Shown: positions 34,668-44,129 of the stretch, in pieces
Position numbering within the stretch: position 1 is the first letter of the stretch
Layout of the letters: each line of letters starts with the position of its first letter
Origin: Candidatus Acidianus copahuensis
GTDB taxonomy: Archaea > Thermoproteota > Thermoprotei_A > Sulfolobales > Sulfolobaceae
DNA length: 64,000 nucleotides
Direction of reading: 5' to 3'
Assembly: GCF_000632495.1 (NCBI RefSeq)
Contig: NZ_JFZT01000021.1
Coordinates: 1 to 64,000 of the forward strand
Position numbers and translations under genes: made by a program
The notes under the pieces: model-generated
Told to the model about the DNA's origin: nothing
Seen by the model: the letters and a program-made list of their open reading frames with translations, nothing else
The model's database searches: none

Positions 34668-36530
34668 ATGGATCCCCTTGATTTTTTTAGATTTTTAAAA
34701 TATAAAATACTTTTTGGTTTAGTTTTTATTTTGTATTTTCTTTTCTTCCAGTTTGTCGCAAGGTTATTAATAGCCGATAATGTGAGATTCCCTCACGGTG
34801 TTTATTTTCTTATATCAACTTCTCCTCCGGTTTCTCCTCAATATATGCCATTTCCTTTATGGGGGCCTTTCTTTTCCATTAACACTCCGGTTTTTTCGTG
34901 GGCTATGACTCCTCTTTCCTTGGGAATCTCCTTACTTTTATCTTTTCTTGTTGCGTTTAACATAACCCTTTACGTTATTTATTATAATACGATGAAAATA
35001 AAGGCCTCTCAAAAATTACTCTCAAGTTTAGGTCTAATAGCTACCTCTCTTTCATGTTCGTGTGAGCTATTCACTGCACTCATCGGTTCAGCAGCTGCGA
35101 ACTTACCCTTTATTCTTTCCTTGACTTTTATGGAAAGACTATTTGAAGGCTTAGTCGTTTTAGCAGCTGGCCTCTTAATACTATCGAGTTATGTCCTTTA
35201 CTCTGAAATAATAGGTAAAAACGTAGTTAGAGGTTTAGGAAGAGGAAAGTGGACATATATGATAGGAATTTCCTCTATCTTTGCCTCAGTAATTATCCCT
35301 GGAACGCCTGCGTTCTCTTTTATAAAGGTTGTTTTAGCAATGCTAGCTGGAAGCGCTTTTGCCTCGATTTACGGGAGGAAGTGGAAGATTGGGATTTTTA
35401 TTTCTATATCTCTGGTTATTTCCATATTTTCTATTTTCGGATATATTTATTCTATTCCAGAAATTCTAATTCCCTTGTCCTTCATATCAGGTCTAGTTGG
35501 GTTTATGGGATTTTCAACGCTAAAGGGATGGTCAAGGCTAGGTATTCTGCATATTACCGCTTGGTCACTTATCATGCCTGGACCGATCTCCTTACTTATA
35601 GGAAGGCCAATTCCATTCTTTAACTTCTCGTCCGATCAATTGATCGATCTATGGATAACAACTTGGATAGTCGGAACTCCACTTGCATGGTATGCCGGCG
35701 TTTATTATCTACAATACCTCAGAAATACAATGGCTAGAAGTGATGTTAAGATAGAATTTCCAAAGATAAATAGTAAGGATCTAGGCTTACAGTGGATTTC
35801 TCTTGGTGCAATTATATTAGCGGCCCAAACTCTTTATTTCTTAACTCACATTCCATATTATGTTGATTATAACGGGTACGATCTAAACTTCTTAATTGTT
35901 ACTACAACAGCATCCACTTTAGTAATGGTTATTGGTTCAATATCGTTAGGTTATGGTATATCTAGGCTGATAAAACAAGTATTTGATCTCCCAAGACCAA
36001 AGCACTGGTTAAGATGGTCCTCAATATTCGCTGTTGTGTTTGCATTATTATCAGGGGTTATTCATTTAGGCGTATCTGGGTATCCATATCCTCCAATATT
36101 AATTGGTGGTTTTGGTATCCCTATGTTTGAACCGTCTCTTACAATATATATTCCCCATATTATTGGCATGTTTATCTATCCTTTGCAACTCCTTCAGTTG
36201 ATTTCATCGTCTATGATAGTTGGTTCAATAGCTTCGTATTCATTTGATCTAAATGCTATTTCTAGAAAAGGATTGATTTCATCAGTTATAGGTTCTGTAG
36301 CTGTATGTCCCATGTGCACTATATCCTCATTTTCAACATATTCCTTAGGAGTAGTCGGTGCGGCTCTTGCTGGAACATACTTTATTAATTTTGTGAATAG
36401 TCTAGAGGGACAATTGCTTCTATCGTTCTCTTCACAAATCATTTTACTTGTCCTATTGATTTTCACTGGAAGAAAAACTAGGGTTAAATTAAAACCCCAG
36501 AAAACTCTGAGAATTTCTGACACATCTTAA
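34668..36530 (+). CDS. large polytopic membrane protein with CxC and CxxC motifs
   Basis: A 620-residue integral membrane protein with about 16 to 17 helices. Two short cysteine motifs sit inside hydrophobic segments: Cys130/Cys132 (SCSCELF) and Cys547/Cys550 (CPMCTISSF); the surrounding sequence is similar in style (small residues then Gly/Ala), suggesting paired halves. Cysteines are otherwise rare in this cluster, so these could bind a metal such as Cu or Fe or form a redox disulfide. It starts two bases after the 53-residue gene. No family assignment; electron transfer, metal handling or cofactor delivery for the oxidase are options. Confidence 0.6.
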   Translation: MDPLDFFRFLKYKILFGLVFILYFLFFQFVARLLIADNVRFPHGVYFLISTSPPVSPQYMPFPLWGPFFSINTPVFSWAMTPLSLGISLLLSFLVAFNITLYVIYYNTMKIKASQKLLSSLGLIATSLSCSCELFTALIGSAAANLPFILSLTFMERLFEGLVVLAAGLLILSSYVLYSEIIGKNVVRGLGRGKWTYMIGISSIFASVIIPGTPAFSFIKVVLAMLAGSAFASIYGRKWKIGIFISISLVISIFSIFGYIYSIPEILIPLSFISGLVGFMGFSTLKGWSRLGILHITAWSLIMPGPISLLIGRPIPFFNFSSDQLIDLWITTWIVGTPLAWYAGVYYLQYLRNTMARSDVKIEFPKINSKDLGLQWISLGAIILAAQTLYFLTHIPYYVDYNGYDLNFLIVTTTASTLVMVIGSISLGYGISRLIKQVFDLPRPKHWLRWSSIFAVVFALLSGVIHLGVSGYPYPPILIGGFGIPMFEPSLTIYIPHIIGMFIYPLQLLQLISSSMIVGSIASYSFDLNAISRKGLISSVIGSVAVCPMCTISSFSTYSLGVVGAALAGTYFINFVNSLEGQLLLSFSSQIILLVLLIFTGRKTRVKLKPQKTLRISDTS

Positions 36531-36606
36531 CGAATTCAGTGTAAAAGTCTTTTATGAAAAAGTTATTTTCCTTTAGAGAACCAATTAAAGTAAGGGATAA
36601 AGGAAT

Positions 36607-38700
36607 ATGGAGTCTTTGTTCTTTGTGAGGGTTTATAGCGGTAAAACAAGATCTGACATTGCATTAGTTGATAGTAACCTCTTTTCCTCGCTTTCTCTAT
36701 TGCCAGGTGATGTTATTATTGCTATAGGTAGTATACCAATTCCCTTCTACGTCCAAGAAAACAAGGAGAGTAGAGGAGGAATAGTAATAAACGAATCTAG
36801 GCTGAAAGCGCTAGGGATAAAGGAGGGTGAAAAAATACCAATAAAAAAGTCAACCCCTGTCTCCTTAAAAGAAGTTACACTTGCTCCAGTCACTCAAAAA
36901 AACTTTGATTCGAGAAGATTAAATCTAGAACTTAGAGGAAAAATGATAGCTAGAGGCATCTCTTTAGATACAAAGATTGGAGAGTTCATAGTTGTATCTT
37001 TGAGCCCACAAACAGAGGCTGGCTATGTTACTTCCGAAACTGTAATAACAGTTGCTCCAGAAGCTGTTAAGTTGACCAAGACAAACATACCTTATATTAC
37101 CTTAGATCAAGTTGGAGGTTTGTCAGACCAGATCAAAACATTGATGGATATTGTCGAAATGTCCTTGGTTAAACCGGAGATAACAAGAGCTTTAGGGCTT
37201 AGACCTCCTAAGGGCGTTCTACTTTACGGCCCTCCAGGGACTGGAAAGACATTGATCGCTAAAGCTTTAGCTAATAGTATCATGGCTAACTTCTTTTACA
37301 TAAGTGGGCCAGAAATAGGTTCCAGATATTACGGAGAAAGTGAAAAGAGATTGAGAGATATTATTGAGCAAGCAGAAAAGAACTCACCATCTATTGTATT
37401 TATAGATGAAATTGACGCGATAGCTCCCAACAGAGATGTAACTTCATCAGAGGCGGATAGGAGAGTCGTAGCTCAACTCCTAACTCTTATGGACGGGGTC
37501 TCATCTGGCTCCGGTATACTTATAATAGGGGCTACTAACAGGCAAAACGCTATAGATCCTGCTCTAAGGAGACCAGGTAGATTTGATAGAGAGATTGAGA
37601 TTCCTGTTCCTGATAGAACAGGTAGGTACGATATATTAAAGATCCACACTAAAAGAGTCCCGTTAGATTCATCTGTGGACCTTGATGCCATTGCAGATCT
37701 TACTATGGGCTTTGTTGGAGCAGACTTAGAGGCGTTGGTAAGAGAGGCTGTTATGAGGGCATATCATAGATGTAATGGCTCGCTTGAGTGTATGAAAATA
37801 ACACAAGATGATTTTATAGAATCCTTAAAGGTTGTAGAGCCCTCTGCATTGAGAGAGTTTAGAGTTGAAATACCTTCAATTACTTGGGAAGATGTTGTTG
37901 GACTTGACGAAGTTAAACTTGAGTTAAAGGAGGCAGTAGAATGGCCATTAACTAAAAGAGATCTTTATGAGCAAATGTCTGCAGAGATTCCGACAGGAGT
38001 CCTCATGTATGGTCCTCCTGGGACCGGTAAAACAATGCTGGCCAGAGCAGTTGCGCGGGAGAGTAAATCTAATTTCATTGCAGTAAATGGACCTGAACTC
38101 ATGAGCATGTGGGTTGGTGAAACAGAAAGGGCAATAAGGGAAATATTTAAGAGAGCTAGACAGGCTGCTCCAACAATAGTCTTCTTTGACGAGATAGATG
38201 CAATTACCGTAGCAAGAGGAGCAGATCCAAATAGAACAACAGATAGAGTCGTAAGTCAGTTACTGACTGAAATGGATGGAGTGAGCAAAAGGAAAGAAAG
38301 AGTTGTAGTAATAGCTGCGACCAATAGACCAGATATTATAGATCCTGCTCTACTTAGGCCAGGTAGGTTGGAGAAGTTAATTTATGTCCCTCCTCCGGAC
38401 TTCTCTGGTAGGATTGCCCTATTTTCTAGGTTCTTGAATAAAACTCTACATGAAAAAGTAGATATTCAGCAATTAGCCAGATTAACAGAAAACTACACAC
38501 CAGCAGAGATTAAGGGAGTCGTAAATAAGGCAATACTGTTAGCAATAAGGAGATCTGTTCAGACTGATTCGAAACCACTCTTAACAATGGAGGATCTCAT
38601 GGAAGCACTTAAGTCCATAAGACCAATAGTAACTTCCACTATGGTTGACTACTATGTAAGATTTAATGAGAGGGCCAGAAGGGGAATGAATTACGCTTAA
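36607..38700 (+). CDS. CDC48/VAT-like double AAA+ ATPase
   Basis: A 697-residue protein with a shortened N domain (residues 1-160) and two AAA+ modules. Walker A GPPGTGKT occurs in both (near residues 207 and 470), Walker B is FIDEIDA and FFDEIDA, and each has an arginine-finger region (PALRRPGRFDRE; PALLRPGRLEK). These hexameric motors unfold or extract proteins, including from membranes. The protein is shorter than the VAT/CDC48 housekeeping enzyme (about 740-770 residues). Its position inside the oxidase cluster suggests assembly, metal-cofactor insertion or turnover of this complex; that link is inferred from context only. Confidence 0.85.
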   Translation: MESLFFVRVYSGKTRSDIALVDSNLFSSLSLLPGDVIIAIGSIPIPFYVQENKESRGGIVINESRLKALGIKEGEKIPIKKSTPVSLKEVTLAPVTQKNFDSRRLNLELRGKMIARGISLDTKIGEFIVVSLSPQTEAGYVTSETVITVAPEAVKLTKTNIPYITLDQVGGLSDQIKTLMDIVEMSLVKPEITRALGLRPPKGVLLYGPPGTGKTLIAKALANSIMANFFYISGPEIGSRYYGESEKRLRDIIEQAEKNSPSIVFIDEIDAIAPNRDVTSSEADRRVVAQLLTLMDGVSSGSGILIIGATNRQNAIDPALRRPGRFDREIEIPVPDRTGRYDILKIHTKRVPLDSSVDLDAIADLTMGFVGADLEALVREAVMRAYHRCNGSLECMKITQDDFIESLKVVEPSALREFRVEIPSITWEDVVGLDEVKLELKEAVEWPLTKRDLYEQMSAEIPTGVLMYGPPGTGKTMLARAVARESKSNFIAVNGPELMSMWVGETERAIREIFKRARQAAPTIVFFDEIDAITVARGADPNRTTDRVVSQLLTEMDGVSKRKERVVVIAATNRPDIIDPALLRPGRLEKLIYVPPPDFSGRIALFSRFLNKTLHEKVDIQQLARLTENYTPAEIKGVVNKAILLAIRRSVQTDSKPLLTMEDLMEALKSIRPIVTSTMVDYYVRFNERARRGMNYA

Positions 38701-38722
38701 CTACTTTGTAGTTTTTGGTTCT

Positions 38723-38980
38723 ATGGTTTATTCATTAGTTGCATCCGGTATGATTACCCTAGTTATGTTAGGGGTTGCAGAAAACGAAGTAATTGAGTCC
38801 CTAAATATAGATACTACTGTAATTCCCAGATGGGAACTTAGAGTTCTCTTCTTAATCTCCTCTTTTTTAATTATATGCGGCATTCTAGAATCACTTCTTG
38901 TAACGTTTTCCGGAATACTTTTATCCTTTGAATCTATACCATATATAACAGTTTTATTAAGCGGGAGGTTGAGAAGGTAA
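38723..38980 (+). CDS. small two-helix membrane protein
   Basis: An 85-residue protein with two membrane helices (residues 2-20 and 42-70) and a polar linker (NIDTTVIPRWELR). It lies 22 bases after the AAA+ gene and its stop codon shares a base with the next start (TAATG). No family recognised. Position and overlap support it. Confidence 0.55.
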   Translation: MVYSLVASGMITLVMLGVAENEVIESLNIDTTVIPRWELRVLFLISSFLIICGILESLLVTFSGILLSFESIPYITVLLSGRLRR

Positions 38981-39174
38981 TGCCAAGTACAGGTGGGAGT
39001 ATTATAGTTCATATAGGAATAATAGGTATATTATTTGCTGCACTTATCTACTTTGATCAGTATGAGAAGAATCCAGGTCTATATTATACTTTCTATGCAT
39101 TATCAGTTGCACTAACAGCTACACTACTTTATTTCCTTATAATAAAACCTGCAATAAAATATTTTAATTTTTAA
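38980..39174 (+). CDS. small two-helix membrane protein
   Basis: A 64-residue protein, mostly two hydrophobic helices (residues 5-23 and 39-58), with MPSTGGSIIVHIGIIG at the start. It begins one base inside the preceding stop (TAATG), which indicates translational coupling. No family recognised; a structural subunit of the membrane complex is likely. It is the last plus-strand gene before the convergent monooxygenase-like gene at 39179. Confidence 0.55.
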   Translation: MPSTGGSIIVHIGIIGILFAALIYFDQYEKNPGLYYTFYALSVALTATLLYFLIIKPAIKYFNF

Positions 39175-39178
39175 TATT

Positions 39179-39472
39179 TTAAGTGTTGACTTGTTGGAAA
39201 ACTCTGTGGGTTGGTCTACCTTCGATTATTGTTTTTCCATAATCTACTGTAGACTTGTAAGCGTAGGAGGAGATGAACTTCTTAAACGTGTCTAGATCTT
39301 CCCACTCGCTATAAATCAAGTACTCTCTAGGTTCCTTTACGTTTTTATAAAGTGTAGCGTTCTTAAAGCCAGCATATTCTTTCCTTAGGTAATCTACTAC
39401 TTTGTCAAACGTCTCTTCAAACTCCTTCTCGTGACCTTCTTTCACCTTATAGTAAAATCCTACGTTTATCAT
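39179..39472 (-). CDS. ABM/EthD-type dimeric alpha-beta barrel protein
   Basis: A 97-residue protein of the antibiotic-biosynthesis-monooxygenase (ABM)/heme-oxygenase-like dimeric barrel fold: a strand at the start (INVGFYYKVKEGHEKEFEETF), the helix, then KNATLYKNVKEPREYLIYSEWED and a C-terminal strand. The enzymes degrade heme or oxidise aromatic compounds, though many members have unknown roles. It stands between the small membrane genes (convergent) and the FoxG-like gene (divergent). Confidence 0.7.
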   Translation of the reverse strand: MINVGFYYKVKEGHEKEFEETFDKVVDYLRKEYAGFKNATLYKNVKEPREYLIYSEWEDLDTFKKFISSYAYKSTVDYGKTIIEGRPTHRVFQQVNT

Positions 39473-39723
39473 GTTTCTCTATTACTTTTACTTTTATCTG
39501 GATATAAAGTTTATGATAGATTAAATATATTATTAAGTAGATAGGGAATAATATGATACCTTTAAGATAGTAAATAACAAAAATGAACTAATTTATGTTA
39601 ACACTTTTTACCTTAATGGGGTTAAGAGACTGAAGGTTTAGAAGAACCTTATATAATTCCTTTTAATAATTCCTTTTATAAATTAAAGTAAAGATTTTTA
39701 ACTAGTAGACCCGATAAAATATT

Positions 39724-41628
39724 ATGGATAATTCATATTTGTTGTTTTTAGGAATTGCTTCCTCAATGCTGGCGGTAATGCTATATGTTGTATATGAAGT
39801 TGAGAAGTGGAAATCAGTAAAAAGGGTATCTATAGCGCTTTATATCCTAGGAATGATGTTTACAATGAATTTAGGCGCTTACCTATATGTTGCCTATCAT
39901 CAAAGCTTCTATTTCCTTGCAATAAATGGCGCCTACATGTTCTTTGGTCTACTTGCCGTTTTAAACTCTAATGAAATAAAGAAGCAGATTGTATTTCCGA
40001 TCTTTACATCTTTAATGGTTGCTTCGGAATATTTTATGGGTGCACTATTTTACTCTTTGGCTACAGGTGCACCAGCCTCCTTTACAGATTCAATTGACAA
40101 TCCATGGTTTGTAGGAGTTATGATATCTGAAATGGTTTTTGCATTATCCATATCTAAACTTAACGGATCTCTCAAAAGATTCTTGATTTCTCTTCTTCTC
40201 CTCATGCCATGGTTTCCTCGAGTTTTCCCTATAAACGTGGTTTTTTGGGCATCCTCTGCAATTATGATAGGAGCAACTGTTTTAATTTATGAGACCTTAT
40301 ACGCTCAAAGGCTTAAGGCTTCTCAAGATACTTATACGGCATTAGAATTGATGGTTATTTTTGCCTTAATGATGACTGGTGGTTTTGTTTACTTTGTAAC
40401 TAGGAGCTTCATAATCTATAATATATCAATGATCTTAGGGATGACTTGGTACTTCTACAGGATCGTAGCTGGATCTAATCCTAAGAAGGGAAATTATATT
40501 AAGGATCCTAAATTATCTTTTTCCATTATTTTTACAACGTTTATCATGGAATTCTTTATGGGTAGTGTACTTGACTTCGTTATGGGTACTTTTTCGCCAG
40601 GAATCTCTGGCTTTATTTCCTCATTAAGTCTTCCTTGGTTAACGCCAAGCTCTTTCATATCGGTCCTATGGGACGGTATTGACATCGTAGGATCTGTATT
40701 AGGATCTGTGTGGTTTCTGATAATGATGGGAGTTGAGATGGGATTTCTAGCATTTAAAAAGATGACAGAGATGCACGTTAGAGAGAATAAAGTGAGAATG
40801 GGATTAATGATCTCAGCATATGCTCTATACACGATTTATCTTTCATCTTTTAGTCCAATTTCGCCTATTGCTCAATACGTTCCAGGAATGTGGTCGATGG
40901 GAATAGGAACTTTAGCTCCAATAAGCGGAGCTGTATTGATCGGATTAATAGGAACTTACGTGATATTTGGTGGTCTGTCCTTCTTATTCGGATCTAGAAA
41001 CCTATGTGCGGTTTCATGTACTGCCCCTTTAATGTATCAAGGAACATTCTACGATTCATTGAAGGTTTACAATAGAACATCTAGGTTTGGCAGAAAAACT
41101 CTTACTTCGAAACTTTCAGGTTGGTTTAAGTTTGTAGTTTTGGGGGTGTCTGTATTTGTTTTGATCTCTGCGATAATATCTTACTTGCACAGCGCCGGAA
41201 TTGTAGCGCTTACTGTATATGGTGTTGATATTACTTTGTTGATATACTTCATATGGTTTGATATACTTTGGTACGTTCTCTTTGTTTCAATACCTTTTAT
41301 GGGAACGTTTGCATGTGTAACATCCGGTTACTGCTACTGGGGGACGTTTAATCAGGCTGTTTCTAGCGTAGGACTATTCAGGCTAAAAATTAGAGACCCA
41401 AACCAATGCATTACTTGTAAAACTGTTGATTGTGCAAACGCTTGTCCAGTTGGTTTAACCGATATGAGGGCCTCCTTTATTAAGAAGGGTGAATTTAAGT
41501 CGTTCAAGTGTGTTGGATTAGGAGAATGTGTGGACGCTTGTCCTTATAACAATATCTTCTTCTATGATGTAAGACACTGGCTAAAGGAAAAATTTATTGG
41601 CAAAAAAAGAAATAATAATTTATCTTGA
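39724..41628 (+). CDS. membrane Fe-S protein, FoxG-like
   Basis: A 634-residue protein with about 14 helices and a C-terminal cytoplasmic ferredoxin domain. The last 75 residues hold CITCKTVDCANACP and CVGLGECVDACP, four and three Cys suited to two [4Fe-4S] clusters, with further Cys pairs upstream (LCAVSC and CVTSGYC) as in NapH/CcoG proteins. The membrane part repeats a polar motif: SEYFMGAL...MISEM in the first half, MEFFMGSV...GVEMG in the second. It probably takes electrons across the membrane between quinone, heme and Fe-S centres. A TATA-like element lies near 39690. The name FoxG is a recalled parallel, not proven. Confidence 0.65.
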   Translation: MDNSYLLFLGIASSMLAVMLYVVYEVEKWKSVKRVSIALYILGMMFTMNLGAYLYVAYHQSFYFLAINGAYMFFGLLAVLNSNEIKKQIVFPIFTSLMVASEYFMGALFYSLATGAPASFTDSIDNPWFVGVMISEMVFALSISKLNGSLKRFLISLLLLMPWFPRVFPINVVFWASSAIMIGATVLIYETLYAQRLKASQDTYTALELMVIFALMMTGGFVYFVTRSFIIYNISMILGMTWYFYRIVAGSNPKKGNYIKDPKLSFSIIFTTFIMEFFMGSVLDFVMGTFSPGISGFISSLSLPWLTPSSFISVLWDGIDIVGSVLGSVWFLIMMGVEMGFLAFKKMTEMHVRENKVRMGLMISAYALYTIYLSSFSPISPIAQYVPGMWSMGIGTLAPISGAVLIGLIGTYVIFGGLSFLFGSRNLCAVSCTAPLMYQGTFYDSLKVYNRTSRFGRKTLTSKLSGWFKFVVLGVSVFVLISAIISYLHSAGIVALTVYGVDITLLIYFIWFDILWYVLFVSIPFMGTFACVTSGYCYWGTFNQAVSSVGLFRLKIRDPNQCITCKTVDCANACPVGLTDMRASFIKKGEFKSFKCVGLGECVDACPYNNIFFYDVRHWLKEKFIGKKRNNNLS

Positions 41629-41642
41629 ACCTTTTTTATCTA

Positions 41643-42095
41643 TTAAGTTTCTTCGCTATCGTTACCTAGTTGTTTTACCGTTATCAATGGCTCATTTTCT
41701 ACAACTCTATGATGTGCATGGCTAGACACTAAGTAGCTTATGATTATTACCACAGTATATGTACCTTTAGTTAGGTTCACATGGACATCGTCTCTTCCAT
41801 GTAGTAGCAGAATCACTGTTTGATTTCCTAACTTGATTGTAACATTAAATTGGGAAAAGGCTCCCTTTAATGTATCCTTATCTAGCTTGAATGCATAAGT
41901 CCCATTAGTAGGTATTGTGAGAGTAGCATTTTCTGTCACTGTTCCTGCGTGTCCACTCGTTAAATTGCCTAAATTAAAATTAGCAGGAATTATTAGAAGA
42001 GATTGAGATTGATTTACATTATAGCTAATTAACGCTAGGTTGCCTGATACCTGATCTGCTAGTACTATACCTCCAGCTACCATTACTAGTAGCAT
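41643..42095 (-). CDS. secreted or lipo-type protein, possible frameshifted start
   Basis: A 150-residue beta-rich protein with an N-terminal signal-like helix. From ATG 42095 it starts MLLVMVAGGIVLADQ, a short hydrophobic leader. Deleting one A from the run of six at 42122-42127 would instead join a GTG at 42132 and give a classic leader (basic N-terminus, then the hydrophobic core). Several N-x-T/S sites and alternating residues suggest a glycosylated outer protein. It lies on the same strand as, and downstream of, the membrane-anchored wHTH at 42207, so both may be one operon. Family unknown. Confidence 0.5.
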   Translation of the reverse strand: MLLVMVAGGIVLADQVSGNLALISYNVNQSQSLLIIPANFNLGNLTSGHAGTVTENATLTIPTNGTYAFKLDKDTLKGAFSQFNVTIKLGNQTVILLLHGRDDVHVNLTKGTYTVVIIISYLVSSHAHHRVVENEPLITVKQLGNDSEET

Positions 42096-42206
42096 TCCTA
42101 ATAAGAGTATTTTCCTTGTCGTTTTTTCTCACCTAAGAAAAACATTGACGTTAATCTATAAAAGGAACAGGTTCCGGAACACATTTGGAATAAGAAAAAT
42201 ACAATT

Positions 42207-43037
42207 TTATTCATGATTTCTCTTTTTCTTTTCGTTAAGTATGTACTTCACTTTACCTTCTTCTCTAGCCTCTATCACGTAACCCAGCTTTACCAGTTTT
42301 TTTACTCTTCTATAGGCAGTAGATTTAGGAAGCTTAGTAATCTTAATAACTTCCTGTAACGTTGACGCACCGTTCTTTATCGCATCCAGGACCGCTAAAT
42401 CTCTTTCGTTTAACTCCTCTTCCTTTAAGTCTATTTCCTCTTCCTTCTTCTCTTTTGATTTTGTTTTAATCAAGGAAAAGATGGCGTAACCAAGTATAGT
42501 ATCGTTAGCTACAAACAGTATACCTATTAATGGTAAATCGTAAGTTTCTTTGTGAACGTTGGATGGTGTAAACAAAATTTCGACCCCTCCAGAGTAAAAA
42601 GTGACGTTATACAGATTTCCAGAAAGTTCAAAGGAAGTAGGCTCTGGACTAATATATGAAAGCGTAAAAGTAGATGGCAGTAAAACGGAAATACTTGAGT
42701 TAAATGGCTCATTTATTTCAATGACACCTTCTGGAAATGATGCTCTATAGCTAACTGTTATAATTTTAGATGAATTATTAAAATAAAGAGTGCTTGAATT
42801 TAATATAAATGATGTACCTTTAACAATTATTCTCGATATATTATCTCCTATTATGTTAAATTTAGATATACCATATAATTTTGCATATACCGTACCATTA
42901 TAGTATACAGTAATTGTTGAATCCTGGCTAGAAATAGAAAAAGAAGGGGTGAAATGTACTAGAAATATAAATATAATTAGCGCAAAAGCCATTTTTCTAA
43001 AAATGGAAAGACACAGTTTCACAGTTTCACTGTTCAT
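42207..43037 (-). CDS. membrane-anchored one-component regulator: outer sensor domain and cytoplasmic wHTH
   Basis: A 276-residue protein. A signal/anchor helix (residues about 15-35) is followed by a beta-rich outer domain (35-160), a second helix (about 165-190), an acidic linker, and a C-terminal winged HTH (residues about 205-270: LAVLDAIKNGASTLQEVIKI, then LPKSTAYRRVKKLVKLGY, with the wing EAREEGKVKYIL). It would read an outside signal and act on DNA. It is flanked by two small secreted proteins and lies near sor and the oxidase cluster, so metabolic sensing is plausible. An internal ATG (42992) is an alternative start. Confidence 0.65.
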   Translation of the reverse strand: MNSETVKLCLSIFRKMAFALIIFIFLVHFTPSFSISSQDSTITVYYNGTVYAKLYGISKFNIIGDNISRIIVKGTSFILNSSTLYFNNSSKIITVSYRASFPEGVIEINEPFNSSISVLLPSTFTLSYISPEPTSFELSGNLYNVTFYSGGVEILFTPSNVHKETYDLPLIGILFVANDTILGYAIFSLIKTKSKEKKEEEIDLKEEELNERDLAVLDAIKNGASTLQEVIKITKLPKSTAYRRVKKLVKLGYVIEAREEGKVKYILNEKKKRNHE

Positions 43038-43080
43038 CTGGAACTAAGTCTTTTATTTGAAACAGCCGAATAAAAGAATA

Positions 43081-43533
43081 ATGATTAAACAATCTGTCAT
43101 GCTTACTCTCATAGTAGTAACTTTACTTGCCAACGTAATTTTAGGTTTTGAACTATATACCGCTATACATAATGGAAACACGATGGCTAGCCCATCAATT
43201 GCCCACGTAAAAAATCAGAATTCTTCACAACTATATCACTTTTCCTTTAAAGAGAAATTACATACTCATGTTAAGAAAAAAGGCGAATATGTTATAGGAA
43301 TTAGACCTAACTCTTCAGTATTCAATGAGGTTTACGTGATTATCTATTTTAATAATGGAAATACAATATCCCTTTCACTCAATCAAACACAAGCAATAGT
43401 GAAATTACACGGTGAAGAAAAACTGACCATATTTCTCACAGGTCTTTCATACCAGAATATATCTTCAGCAGAAATGGCACTCAATCTTGTTGGATTCTAT
43501 TACACTCCACTTAATGATGGTGAGACTGATTAA
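43081..43533 (+). CDS. secreted or membrane-anchored protein, unknown
   Basis: A 150-residue protein from ATG 43081 (a TTG at 43057 would add 8). An N-terminal helix (residues about 3-25) anchors it; the rest is an outer domain with alternating residues and a repeated V-I/N-x-T pattern comparable to the gene at 41643 (short stretches such as KLHGEEKLTIFL against LLHGRDDVHVNL). It diverges from the regulator gene with only 43 bases or so between starts, so both promoters overlap. Confidence 0.5.
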   Translation: MIKQSVMLTLIVVTLLANVILGFELYTAIHNGNTMASPSIAHVKNQNSSQLYHFSFKEKLHTHVKKKGEYVIGIRPNSSVFNEVYVIIYFNNGNTISLSLNQTQAIVKLHGEEKLTIFLTGLSYQNISSAEMALNLVGFYYTPLNDGETD

Positions 43534-44128
43534 AAACTGTAATATAAAATTAATTTATATAATTAGTTATACCTTACTAATATTTTGTGCGAAATTGATC
43601 CTTGAATATCATTTAAAGTTATTTTTATATTATATATTATAAAGGTATTATTATACAAATTCTTTAGCTCATTCTATTACTATTTAAGGGCAAGTTTACG
43701 GGGAATTTCTCTCTCAATTATGTTATAGACCGACATAAAATGATCCCTTGAAGTTTATCCATTTTGACGTTGATCTAGGAGTAAAACATTCAGTTTCTTT
43801 GTTTTGTCCTCCTTTCGACGAATCTTGTCCACGTGATTATCAAACTACTTGATATCTTAATCGGGGGCCGTTATTGACAACTTTGATTCCCTGTTTTCCA
43901 TTTGTATCTTTTAAGGACATAACTTGTTGTATACTTGTAAATTCTACTTCGCAATATCAATCACATTAAGATCACTCGCTTTCAGAAGTAAGAACCTAGG
44001 ATTAAATCTAGTTCATATTTCTCCATTCACTCATTTACCTTAAATAGGCTCTTTTATTTCAGTATTAAAATATAATAAAATATTATTCCTCATTCTTCAC
44101 TTGTGACAATTTTTTTATTCGTACCAAG
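43534..44128 (+). pseudogene. decayed tnpB fragment
   Basis: Between the secreted protein and sor, the plus strand at about 43760-43800 reads FDVDLGVKHSVSLF, the RuvC-I region of a TnpB, followed by stop codons and broken frames to about 44040. A relic of an IS200/IS605-type element; the rest of the gap is AT-rich, with no gene. Confidence 0.5.
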
Positions 44129-44129
44129 T

